Assembly: GCF_014764445.1 (NCBI RefSeq)
Contig: NZ_CP061721.1
Coordinates: 3,224,001-3,288,000, forward strand
DNA: 64,000 bases
Source: Pseudarthrobacter sp. BIM B-2242
GTDB taxonomy: Bacteria; Actinomycetota; Actinomycetes; Actinomycetales; Micrococcaceae
Direction of reading: 5' to 3'
Below are positions 53,611 through 64,000 of the stretch, piece by piece. The position numbers and the translations under genes are program-made. Within the stretch, counting starts at the first letter, position 1. Every line of letters begins with the position of its first letter. Under the pieces are notes generated by a model, which saw only the letters and a program-made list of their open reading frames with translations, was not told where the DNA came from and ran no database searches.

Positions 53611-53637
53611 TGCGGCACCGCAGTACACGGTGCCGCA
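53611..53637. repeat. short perfect hairpin in the glyA-sdaA spacer
   Basis: TGCGGCACCG at 53611-53620 is the exact inverse of CGGTGCCGCA at 53628-53637 with a 7-nt loop. No T-run follows, so it may tune transcript stability between glyA and sdaA more than end transcription. Confidence 0.6.
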
Positions 53638-53660
53638 CGAGGTGCCGGCCGGAGCCGGAC

Positions 53661-53765
53661 TTTTCGAAAGCGTGCGTCAAAGCGAGGAACTGGGCCCACA
53701 CCGTCAGGGTTCCCTGGCCGAGCTTGCGAGGCTAGGGGGACGGTGGGGCGCAGCACGCGTGAAAA
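53661..53765. repeat. dispersed repeat element, copy 1
   Basis: A 25-bp segment (53661-53685, TTTTCGAAAGCGTGCGTCAA...) and a 16-bp segment (53750-53765, GCAGCACGCGTGAAAA) recur identically at 55641-55665 and 55673-55688, in the same order but with a longer gap here. GCGTGC in the first can pair with GCACGC in the second, so each copy can form a hairpin. It fills most of the 211-bp glyA-sdaA spacer. Confidence 0.75.
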
Positions 53766-53790
53766 GTCCGGTCCGCCGGCACCGGGGTTG

Positions 53791-55109
<1,319 letters not shown>

Positions 55110-55113
<4 letters not shown>

Positions 55114-55493
55114 AGTTCGCCGCCGTTGGCCTCGGCGTATTCCTGCGCGGACAGCAGCGGGCCCTCTTCGGTCACGGTGACCTTGAACAGCCAGCCGGCA
55201 CCGTACGGATCGGAGTTGATCAGGGCGGGATCGCTGACGGCTTCGTCGTTGATCTCGGTGACCTCGCCGGTGACCGGGGAGTACAGGTCAGAGACGGACT
55301 TGGTGGACTCGATCTCGCCACAGGTGTCCCCTGCGGTCACAGTGGAACCAACCTCGGGCAGGTCCACGTACACAATGTCGCCCAGTGCTTCGGCAGCAAC
55401 GGCGGACACACCAATCACGGCAGGACCGTCTCCGTCAGCGGCGATCCACTCGTGCTCAGCGGAGTACTTCAGTTCAGCGGCAACCTTGGCCAT
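55110..55493 (-). CDS. gcvH: glycine cleavage system H protein
   Basis: 127 aa lipoyl carrier. [27 protein letters not shown] is the N-terminal strand set; the lipoylated lysine is in [19 protein letters not shown] near residue 62. It shuttles the aminomethyl group between GcvP and GcvT. AAGGA lies before the ATG. LipA from the same operon would mature it. Confidence 0.96.
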
Positions 55494-55525
55494 GTCTTGT
55501 GTTCCTTAAGTTTGGAGGTATCGGA

Positions 55526-55606
55526 AAGTGAGAGAGCGTTCGCCCAAAACCCACATTAAGTGAGAGAGCGTTCGCCCAAAACCCACATTAAGTGAGAGAG
55601 CGTTCG
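55526..55606. repeat. 32-bp tandem repeat, 2.5 copies
   Basis: Units at 55526-55557 and 55558-55589 are identical, with a third partial unit at 55590-55606 (AAGTGAGAGAGCGTTCG). The unit starts AAGTGAGAGAGCG and ends AACCCACATT. It lies in the 233-bp gcvT-gcvH spacer directly upstream of gcvH. There are no spacers between units, so it is not a CRISPR array. Copy number may vary between strains. Confidence 0.9.
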
Positions 55607-55640
55607 GGGGTGCTGGGGCCGAGGGGCCGGCGGCCCGGGG

Positions 55641-55688
55641 TTTTCGAAAGCGTGCGTCAAAGCGACGAAGGAGCAGCACGCGTGAAAA
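55641..55688. repeat. dispersed repeat element, copy 2
   Basis: Second copy of the two-part element also seen at 53661-53765; here the 25-bp part (55641-55665) and the 16-bp part (55673-55688) are only 7 bp apart. It ends 38 bp beyond the gcvT stop. Confidence 0.75.
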
Positions 55689-55726
55689 CTCCGGGTTGCC
55701 GGTTCCGGACCCACCCCCCGGAGGGA

Positions 55727-56839
55727 CTACTTTTGGCGCTTGTAGAACGGCAGGGCGATGACCTCGAAAGGTTCTGCCTTGCCGCGCAGGTCGACGTCCA
55801 GTGCGGTGCCCAGTTCGGCGTGTTCGACGTCGACATAGGCCAGTGCAACAGGGTACCCGAGCGTGGGGCTGGGCTGGCCCGAGGTGACTTCGCCGACGAC
55901 GTTGCCGTCCTTGAGGACCGGGTAGCCGCCACGGCCGGCGCGGCGGCCGAGGCCCTTCAGGCCCACAAGCTTCCGCTTGGAACCGGCTGCCTTGGAGGCT
56001 TCCAGTGCGGAGCGGCCCACGAAGTCGCCTTCCTTGGACTTGAGCGCCACAACGCCGCCGAGGCCGGCATCGAACGGTGAACGTTCCAGGGAGAGCTCGT
56101 TGCCGTACAGCGGCATGCCGGCTTCCAGGCGCAGCGAGTCGCGGGACGCGAGGCCGCACGGAATGATGCCGAACTCTTCCCCTGCTTCGGCGACCTTCGC
56201 CCACAGGTCCGCGGCGCCGTCGTTCGGTACAAAGAGCTCGAAGCCGTCCTCGCCGGTGTAGCCGGTGCGGGCCAGGATGACGTTGTGGCCGGCGACGGTG
56301 AGCTCGTTGAACGCGTAGTACTTCAGGTCGGTGACCAGCGCGTGCTGGGCCTCATCGGTCAGCTTGAGCAGGATGGCCTCGGCCTTGGGACCCTGGACGG
56401 CCACCAGCGAGGTTGCAGCGGAAGCGTCCTCAACCTTCACGTCGAAGTCCGCTGCGCGCTCGGCGAGAGCGGCGGCGACGGTGGGGGCGTTGCCCGCGTT
56501 GGGGACCACGAGGTACTTCTCGTCGCCGAAGCGGTAGACGATCAGGTCATCGATGATGCCGCCGTCGGGGTTGCAGATCAGCGAGTACTTGGCCTTGCCA
56601 TCGGCGACGGCGGAGAGCTTGCCCACCAGGGCGTAATCCAGGAACTCGCCGGCTGCGGGGCCGGTGACCCAGACTTCGCCCATGTGGGAGAGGTCGAACA
56701 GGCCGGCAGCGTTGCGGACTGCGTGGTGCTCGGCGAGCTCGGAGCTGTACTTCAGGGGCATCTGCCAGCCACCGAAATCGGTGAAGGAGGCGCCGAGTTT
56801 CTTGTGCTCTTCGTAGAGAGCGGTGTACTTCTCAGTCAT
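55727..56839 (-). CDS. gcvT: glycine cleavage system T protein (aminomethyltransferase)
   Basis: 370 aa. Tetrahydrofolate-binding aminomethyltransferase with the N-terminal GASFTDFGGWQMPLKY, GLFDLSHMGEVWVTGPAA, and the C-terminal GEVTSGQPSPTLGYPVALAYV. It releases ammonia and makes methylene-tetrahydrofolate from the lipoyl-bound aminomethyl group. Starts 11 bp after gcvP with AAGGA upstream. Confidence 0.95.
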   Translation of the reverse strand: MTEKYTALYEEHKKLGASFTDFGGWQMPLKYSSELAEHHAVRNAAGLFDLSHMGEVWVTGPAAGEFLDYALVGKLSAVADGKAKYSLICNPDGGIIDDLIVYRFGDEKYLVVPNAGNAPTVAAALAERAADFDVKVEDASAATSLVAVQGPKAEAILLKLTDEAQHALVTDLKYYAFNELTVAGHNVILARTGYTGEDGFELFVPNDGAADLWAKVAEAGEEFGIIPCGLASRDSLRLEAGMPLYGNELSLERSPFDAGLGGVVALKSKEGDFVGRSALEASKAAGSKRKLVGLKGLGRRAGRGGYPVLKDGNVVGEVTSGQPSPTLGYPVALAYVDVEHAELGTALDVDLRGKAEPFEVIALPFYKRQK

Positions 56840-56850
56840 GATCGGAATCC

Positions 56851-59703
<2,853 letters not shown>

Positions 59704-59756
59704 GAAAGGAACTCCATAATTCAGGTGGCGTCCGCTGGGTACGCCACATTGATTCG

Positions 59757-59960
59757 GGTTCCTCCCCACTCTGTAGGGAACCTGAGAGTTTCCGCGTCCA
59801 CCTGTTTTTGCAGGATTTCGCTTGCACCGTCGGTGAGCCCGTTGCCGGACTGCTTTCCAGAGTTGCCTAACCGCGGCGGTACGGGGGCCTGAGAGATTCC
59901 TGGGGAGGATTTGCTCCTACGGCGCCTGCTGAACGTACCGGCAGAACTCTCCCGCCGCAG
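59757..59960 (-). ncRNA. tandem glycine riboswitch
   Basis: Read on the minus strand, the first aptamer (about 59960-59878) opens GCGGGAGAGTTC and closes with GGAATCTCTCAGGC; the second (about 59865-59757) contains CACCGACGGTGCAAGCG and closes with GGAAACTCTCAGGTTCC and GTGGGGAGG. The paired GAGAG/CTCTCAGG blocks and the linker between them are typical of the glycine-sensing tandem RNA. It ends 54 nt before the gcvP start. In Gram-positives glycine binding turns expression on. Confidence 0.93.
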
Positions 59961-60080
59961 ATCAAAAGCATGTGCCACATAGTCCGTGACACGCCTCACA
60001 GCTTACCGTGAACGGTGTCCGCAAGCAATTTCCCGGGGCGCGCGCAGGTCATGATGGGACGGGCGTCACGCTCCCCCGGC

Positions 60081-60140
60081 ATCGATTGCTCCGCAAGGGC
60101 CCTTTTGGGACTCGAAAAGGACCTCTACGGAGCAATCGAT
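60081..60140. repeat. 60-nt long-stem palindrome
   Basis: Arms 60081-60106 and 60115-60140 can pair along 26 positions with three mismatches and one G-T; the outer 13 (ATCGATTGCTCCG) are perfect and the loop is GGGACTCG. There is no T-run on either side. It lies 30 bp after the stop of the LapA-like gene and about 120 bp upstream of the riboswitch, so it could end that transcript or be a mobile palindromic repeat. Confidence 0.7.
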
Positions 60141-60170
60141 CGACGATGACGCCGCCGCTCCCTTGGCGGG

Positions 60171-60560
60171 CTACGCGTCGGTGCCCTTGCCCCGCCGTCG
60201 TTCGTTGCGGCGCAGCTGCAGGATGCGGGCTCCGCCGGCGATGGCCACAAGGATTCCGCCGCCCACGGCAGCGATGAAGAAAGCCACACCCTGGGCGAGG
60301 CTGCCCTCCCAGCCGAGGAACCTGACGGCGACCATGTCCTGGTTCTGGATAAAGAAGATGATCAGGAGCACCAGCACCGCCAGGCTGACCGCCACGGCAC
60401 TCCAGATGACTGCGGCCCGGGTGGTGCGGGTCCTGTCAGCGGCAGTTTTGGGAGCCGCGGTCCTGGGAGCCGGCGCAGCAGGCGCGGCGGGCCGTTCCGC
60501 AGGCTGGGAAGGCTGGGCGGGAGGCACGGCTGAAGGTCGAAGCGGTTCTTCTGAGCTCAT
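60171..60560 (-). CDS. LapA-family (DUF1049) membrane protein
   Basis: 129 aa. A Pro/Ala-rich cytoplasmic start (residues 1-40) precedes two membrane segments (VIWSAVAVSLAVLVLLIIFFI at 51-71 and GVAFFIAAVGGGILVAIAGGA at 87-107) with FIQNQDMVAVRFLGWEG between, as in DUF1049/LapA proteins, then a basic tail. Function in actinobacteria is not known; the Escherichia coli LapA acts in envelope assembly. ATG at 60560. Confidence 0.82.
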   Translation of the reverse strand: MSSEEPLRPSAVPPAQPSQPAERPAAPAAPAPRTAAPKTAADRTRTTRAAVIWSAVAVSLAVLVLLIIFFIQNQDMVAVRFLGWEGSLAQGVAFFIAAVGGGILVAIAGGARILQLRRNERRRGKGTDA

Positions 60561-60630
60561 ATCGCCATTGTCCCCCCGCGCAGGAGCTTTCGGGGGCAAC
60601 CGGGCCGGTGGCAGCGCGGGGTGGTGCGGG

Positions 60631-61215
60631 TCAGGCCTGGACGTCGGCGGCCAGCGGCTGGCCGTTGTAGTACTCCAGCTGCCAGCCCTCGTGGACGTGA
60701 TGGTGGGCGAGGTTGAGCACGGCGTTGTCGATGCTGTGCAGGGTGCGGCCGATGGCACGGCTGAGGCTCACCCGCAGGAGCGTGCCGTGGGCGACAACCA
60801 GGACGCGGCGGCCACGGAACTCCTCGGCCAGTTCCTCCAGGGCGGCCAGTCCGCGGCTCGCCGCAGCATCTTCGCTCTCGGCGCCCTGGAATCCGCCCGG
60901 AATGCGCAGGGCCTCCAGTTCGGGGCCGGCCTGCAGCCCTTCCGCCCGGCCGAAGCTCCGCTCGGTGAGCGCGGGGACGTGCCGGGCCACACTGAGACCA
61001 AGCCCCTCGGCAATCAGGTTGGCGGTTTCCGCGGCACGGCTCAGGGGCGAGGTCACCACGGCGTCCCAGTCATGGCCCGAAAGGTTGGCGACGGCGTCCC
61101 GCGCCTGGCCGCGGCCGACGTCGTTCAGTGGAATGTCAGTGGCGCCCTGCAGGCGGCGCTGCGCGTTCCAGTCAGTCTGGCCGTGGCGGACGAGGGCGAA
61201 CGTCGTGAGGGTCAT
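60631..61215 (-). CDS. histidine phosphatase superfamily protein (phosphoglycerate-mutase-like)
   Basis: 194 aa. RHG catalytic motif in FALVRHGQTDWNAQRRLQG at residues 6-24, SPLSRAAETANLIA, a second catalytic His in VLVVAHGTLLRVSLSRAIG near 148, and TERSFGRAEGL. These are all hallmarks of the broad-specificity phosphatase branch; the true glycolytic mutase is longer. Substrate unknown. ATG at 61215 or 61224 both fit. Confidence 0.9.
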   Translation of the reverse strand: MTLTTFALVRHGQTDWNAQRRLQGATDIPLNDVGRGQARDAVANLSGHDWDAVVTSPLSRAAETANLIAEGLGLSVARHVPALTERSFGRAEGLQAGPELEALRIPGGFQGAESEDAAASRGLAALEELAEEFRGRRVLVVAHGTLLRVSLSRAIGRTLHSIDNAVLNLAHHHVHEGWQLEYYNGQPLAADVQA

Positions 61216-61273
61216 GCCTTCCATTGTCCCCGACGGCGGGAGCCTGCCGGCGCAGGGCGGCCTGCCCTGGCCC

Positions 61274-61873
61274 TCAATCCTGGTGCGGTGCAGATCCCGA
61301 CAGCGCATCGATCAGCTTGAGCCCCCGCTTGGCCCATTCGATTTCCGTCTCCGCGCGGGCAATCAGGCCTTCGTAAGTGAAGACTTTGTATTCGATGGTG
61401 CGTTGACGGTCGGTTTCGGGGGTGGCAGCCAGTCGCTTGCTCAACATCTCGTTTGTTCCTGCCCGCAACTCGGTGATCATGTCCGCCCACTGATCGCGAC
61501 GCATCGTGTGATAGTCGATATGGGCCCGCATGTGCTCCCGCGCCACAGCGGGTTCCGCCCACTCCAGGTAGGCGGCCTTCAGGTGCACGGGATCGCGCTC
61601 ACGGGAGTACTCCAGCGGCTCGTGCATCCAGGTACGGAACGCGGCCCGGCCGTCGTCGGTCATCCGGTACTGCGTCTTCTTGCCGCGGGGCCCCCACGAA
61701 ACCTCCTCGGCTTGCAGCAGTCCCTCCTTCGCCATCTTCCGCAGCTCCGGATAGATCTGCGAATCAGGCGCATGCCAGACGAAGGCAACCGAGGACTCAA
61801 ATCGCTTGGCCAGGTCGTAACCGGTCATGGGTTCCACGGAAAGCAAAGCCAGAAGCGCGTAACGAAGACTCAC
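61274..61873 (-). CDS. vanR: PadR-type regulator, probable VanR
   Basis: 199 aa. N-terminal winged helix of the PadR type (SLRYALLALLSVEPMTGYDLAKRFESSVAFVWHAPDSQIYPELRKM) and a helical C-terminal dimerisation domain. Divergent from vanAB, with two operator-like palindromes in the 163-bp gap. In Corynebacterium glutamicum a PadR-type VanR represses vanABK and is released by vanillate; the same role is inferred here from context and operator likeness. Confidence 0.85.
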   Translation of the reverse strand: MSLRYALLALLSVEPMTGYDLAKRFESSVAFVWHAPDSQIYPELRKMAKEGLLQAEEVSWGPRGKKTQYRMTDDGRAAFRTWMHEPLEYSRERDPVHLKAAYLEWAEPAVAREHMRAHIDYHTMRRDQWADMITELRAGTNEMLSKRLAATPETDRQRTIEYKVFTYEGLIARAETEIEWAKRGLKLIDALSGSAPHQD

Positions 61874-61898
61874 GGGTAAATCCTTTCAGGGTCTTGCC

Positions 61899-61922
61899 AA
61901 CTAACTATATCTATAGCTAGTG
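61899..61922. promoter_or_regulatory. VanR-type operator 1
   Basis: Half-sites AACTAACTAT (61899-61908) and ATAGCTAGTG (61913-61922; inverse CACTAGCTAT) agree at 8 of 10 positions with a 4-bp spacer. This is the architecture of the C. glutamicum VanR site as I recall it: 10-bp arms starting AACTAACTA, with N4 between. It lies 26 bp upstream of vanR. Confidence 0.65.
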
Positions 61923-61934
61923 TGTGATCCAAGC

Positions 61935-61958
61935 CACCAACTATGGACATAGATAGTT
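61935..61958. promoter_or_regulatory. VanR-type operator 2
   Basis: Half-sites CACCAACTAT (61935-61944) and ATAGATAGTT (61949-61958; inverse AACTATCTAT) around a 4-bp spacer, 12 bp after operator 1. All four half-sites fit the pattern (A/C)AC(T/C)ANCTAT. It lies 78 bp before vanA, suited to repression of its promoter. Confidence 0.62.
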
Positions 61959-62036
61959 GAGGGCACCCCCAGAAAATCTTCATGCGTCCGGCGTGCAGCG
62001 TGAGCAGCGCCGCCGGGCATCGGAAAGAGGTCAATG

Positions 62037-63131
62037 ATGACTGTGCTTCAGTCCAGCAGTTCCACCACCAACAAGGTCCTCGGCCATCCCCTGAACGCCT
62101 GGTACGTCGCCGCCTGGGACCACGAAGTCACCCGCAAACCCATGGCGCGCAAAATCGCTGACCGCCCGCTGGCGCTGTACCGCACCGAGGACGGCAAGGC
62201 CGTCGCCCTTGCGGACGCGTGCTGGCACCGGCTTGCCCCGCTGTCCATGGGAAAGACCGTTGGCAAGGACGGCATCCAGTGCCCGTACCACGGCATCGTC
62301 TACAACTCTGCGGGCCGCTGCGCGTCCATGCCGGCCCAGGAGAGCATCAACCCCTCGGCGACCGTCCCGTCCTTCCCGGTGGTGGAGCGTCATCGGTTCG
62401 TGTGGGTCTGGCTTGGCGACCCCACCCAGGCGGATCCCGGCCTTGTCCCGGATATGCATCAGATGGACAGCCAGGACTGGGCAGGCGACGGTGAGACCAT
62501 TTTCGCTCCGTGCAACTACCAGCTGGTCCTGGACAACCTGATGGACCTCACCCACGAGGAATTCGTCCACGCCTCCAGCATCGGCCAGGAAGAGCTGAGC
62601 GAGTCCGAGTTCGTGGTCACGCACGATGACCGCACCGTGACCGTTTCGCGGTGGATGCTCAACATCGACGCCCCGCCGTTCTGGCTCAAGAACATGCGGG
62701 ACAAGTTCCCCGGCTTCGAAGGCAAGGTGGACCGCTGGCAGATCATCCGCTTCGAGGCACCCTCCACGATCCGCATCGACGTCGGCGTTGCCAAGGCAGG
62801 CACCGGAGCCCCCGACGGCGACCGCAGCCAGGGCGTCAACGGCTACGTCATGAACACCATCAGCCCGGAGACCGCCAAGTCCTGCCACTACTTCTGGGCA
62901 TTCATGCGCAACTACTGCCTGGACAGCCAGCTCATCACCACCCAGCTCCGCAATGGCGTCCACGGCGTGTTCGGGGAGGACGAAGCGATGTTGAAGGCCC
63001 AGCAGGAAGCAATCGACGCCAACCCGGATTACGAGTTCTACAGCCTGAACATCGACGCCGGCGGAATGTGGGTCCGCAGGCTGATCGAGCGCATGCTCCA
63101 GGCAGAGGGCCGCCTCGCGGCGGCTCTCTAA
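62037..63131 (+). CDS. vanA: vanillate O-demethylase oxygenase subunit
   Basis: 364 aa Rieske non-haem iron oxygenase that demethylates vanillate to protocatechuate with release of formaldehyde. Rieske centre CWH ... CPYH (ADACWHRLAPLSMG and IQCPYHGIVYNSAGRC) at about 60-90; mononuclear iron site NLMDLTHEEFVHAS near 175. The DLTHxEFVH arrangement is that of VanA and related aromatic demethylases. ATG at 62037 preferred (GAGG 6 nt before), another ATG is 3 nt upstream. Followed by vanB. Confidence 0.93.
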   Translation: MTVLQSSSSTTNKVLGHPLNAWYVAAWDHEVTRKPMARKIADRPLALYRTEDGKAVALADACWHRLAPLSMGKTVGKDGIQCPYHGIVYNSAGRCASMPAQESINPSATVPSFPVVERHRFVWVWLGDPTQADPGLVPDMHQMDSQDWAGDGETIFAPCNYQLVLDNLMDLTHEEFVHASSIGQEELSESEFVVTHDDRTVTVSRWMLNIDAPPFWLKNMRDKFPGFEGKVDRWQIIRFEAPSTIRIDVGVAKAGTGAPDGDRSQGVNGYVMNTISPETAKSCHYFWAFMRNYCLDSQLITTQLRNGVHGVFGEDEAMLKAQQEAIDANPDYEFYSLNIDAGGMWVRRLIERMLQAEGRLAAAL

Positions 63132-63159
63132 ACCGGCCAAAGACCCAAGGAACAAGACA

Positions 63160-64000
63160 ATGGCAGCAACCAACAACGAAGTCTGGCAGTCCGCAACGGT
63201 CGTGGCCGTCACGGATGTGGCCGCAGGCATCCGGCGTATTGAACTGGAACCGTCAGCACCCAAGCATGCAGAGCCCGGCTCGCACATTGACCTGACCGTC
63301 ACCATCAACGGCGAGCAGGAGAAGCGCTCCTACTCGGTGGTGGAATCCCTCGACGGCGGAAACACCCTCGTCATCAGCGTCTTCAAGGCTCCCGTCTCCC
63401 GGGGCGGGTCCGTCTTTATGCACACGCTCAAGCCGGGTGACACACTCCGCATCACCCAGCCCCTGCAGAACTTCCCGCTGCGTGTCGGGGCAGAGCGGTA
63501 CGTCCTGCTGGCCGGTGGCATCGGCATTACCGCCATCGCGAACATGGCCGCGGTCCTTCGCAACGTCAAGGCCGACTACACCGTGGTGTACGCGGGCCGA
63601 AGCCGTGCCGCGATGGCCTATCTGACGGATCTGCAGGACCTGCACGGGGACCGGCTCCAGATCCATGTCGACGACGAGGGAAGCAGCCTGGACGTCAGCG
63701 CCCTCATCGGCGGCATCGATCCCGGAACCGAGCTCTACATGTGCGGACCCATCCGGCTGATGGATGCGGTCCGCCGGGGCTGGACCGAACGCGAACTGGC
63801 GCTGCCGGACCTTCGCTACGAAACGTTCGGAAACTCCGGCTGGTACGACCCCGAGGAATTCGTCGTCCGCATCCCACGGCTGGGCATCGAAGCCACAGTC
63901 GGGCAGGGCCGCTCCATGCTCGAGGCACTCGAGGACGCCGACGTGGACATGATGTTCGACTGCCGCAAGGGCGAGTGCGGTCTCTGCGAAGTCCGCATCC
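63160..64000 (+). CDS. vanB: vanillate O-demethylase reductase subunit, C-terminus cut by window end
   Basis: 280 residues visible. FMN/NAD reductase: GSHIDLTVTINGEQEKRSYSVVES (flavin loop RSYS), LLAGGIGITAIANMA (nucleotide loop) and YMCGPIRLMDAV; the ferredoxin-like [2Fe-2S] domain has started with CRKGECGLCE near residue 269, so the last cysteine lies outside. It passes electrons from NADH to VanA. AAGG precedes the ATG 28 bp after vanA. Confidence 0.93.
   Translation, partial: MAATNNEVWQSATVVAVTDVAAGIRRIELEPSAPKHAEPGSHIDLTVTINGEQEKRSYSVVESLDGGNTLVISVFKAPVSRGGSVFMHTLKPGDTLRITQPLQNFPLRVGAERYVLLAGGIGITAIANMAAVLRNVKADYTVVYAGRSRAAMAYLTDLQDLHGDRLQIHVDDEGSSLDVSALIGGIDPGTELYMCGPIRLMDAVRRGWTERELALPDLRYETFGNSGWYDPEEFVVRIPRLGIEATVGQGRSMLEALEDADVDMMFDCRKGECGLCEVRI

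Noticed and set aside
55526..55606. Possible CRISPR array
   Set aside because: The units abut with no spacers, only 2.5 copies, and no cas gene is in the window.

Overview
The window reads as a chromosomal segment of a high-GC actinobacterium of the Arthrobacter/Pseudarthrobacter type. This rests on the GC-rich codon use of most genes, frequent GTG/TTG starts, GAF-ANTAR regulators, a LAxTG-type surface anchor, a PadR-type vanillate regulator with corynebacterial-style operators, and a glycine-riboswitch gcv operon. No rRNA, tRNA, CRISPR array or replication origin was seen.

Layout. 1-3.7 kb: a branched-chain 2-oxoacid dehydrogenase operon (E1 alpha, E1 beta, start of E2) divergent from an Lrp/AsnC regulator. 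3.9-6.3 kb: an insertion-sequence graveyard. A 1409-bp ISL3-family element (4231-5639) with 20/22-matching terminal repeats and a perfect 8-bp target duplication sits at the joint between an ISL3 remnant and a frameshifted IS1634-type remnant. 6.3-26.5 kb: an extracellular polysaccharide locus, whose left half is clearly AT-richer than its surroundings. It holds a DUF2264 protein, Wzy-like polymerase, three glycosyltransferases, a Wzx-like flippase, an acyltransferase, two GDP-mannose dehydratase-type SDRs, a tyrosine autokinase, a WbaP-like initiating transferase, UDP-glucose dehydrogenase, a DUF4012 protein, a LAxTG surface protein, a VanZ protein and GalU. 26.8-31.6 kb: a five-gene operon encoding a Tat-type exported protein, a PqqD-like protein, an HPr-kinase-like/PqqD fusion, a second tyrosine autokinase and a nucleotidyltransferase. 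This is the best candidate for an undescribed system.

31.7-42.2 kb: an accessory stretch with a large BNR propeller protein, a frameshifted family protein, a helical protein, a lipoprotein, small proteins, an AraC/VOC pair, and a two-gene copper-amine-oxidase-like pair whose cofactor motif is altered. 42.3-47.8 kb: an alpha/beta hydrolase, two GAF-ANTAR regulators, an XRE-cupin regulator divergent from a thioredoxin-reductase-like flavoprotein, a VOC protein and a Phd/RelE toxin-antitoxin pair with a palindromic operator.

47.9-60 kb: a nine-gene leftward run gcvP-gcvT-gcvH-glyA-sdaA-lipA-metF-like-cycA-purU behind a tandem glycine riboswitch. It imports and degrades glycine and serine and moves one-carbon units on tetrahydrofolate. 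Its spacers carry repeated sequence elements. 60-64 kb: a LapA-like protein, a histidine phosphatase, a PadR-type VanR and divergent vanA-vanB (cut by the window end), with two VanR-like operators between them. Vanillate demethylation releases formaldehyde, so its position beside the C1 operon makes metabolic sense.

All functional calls are from reading motifs and family knowledge; no database search was run.
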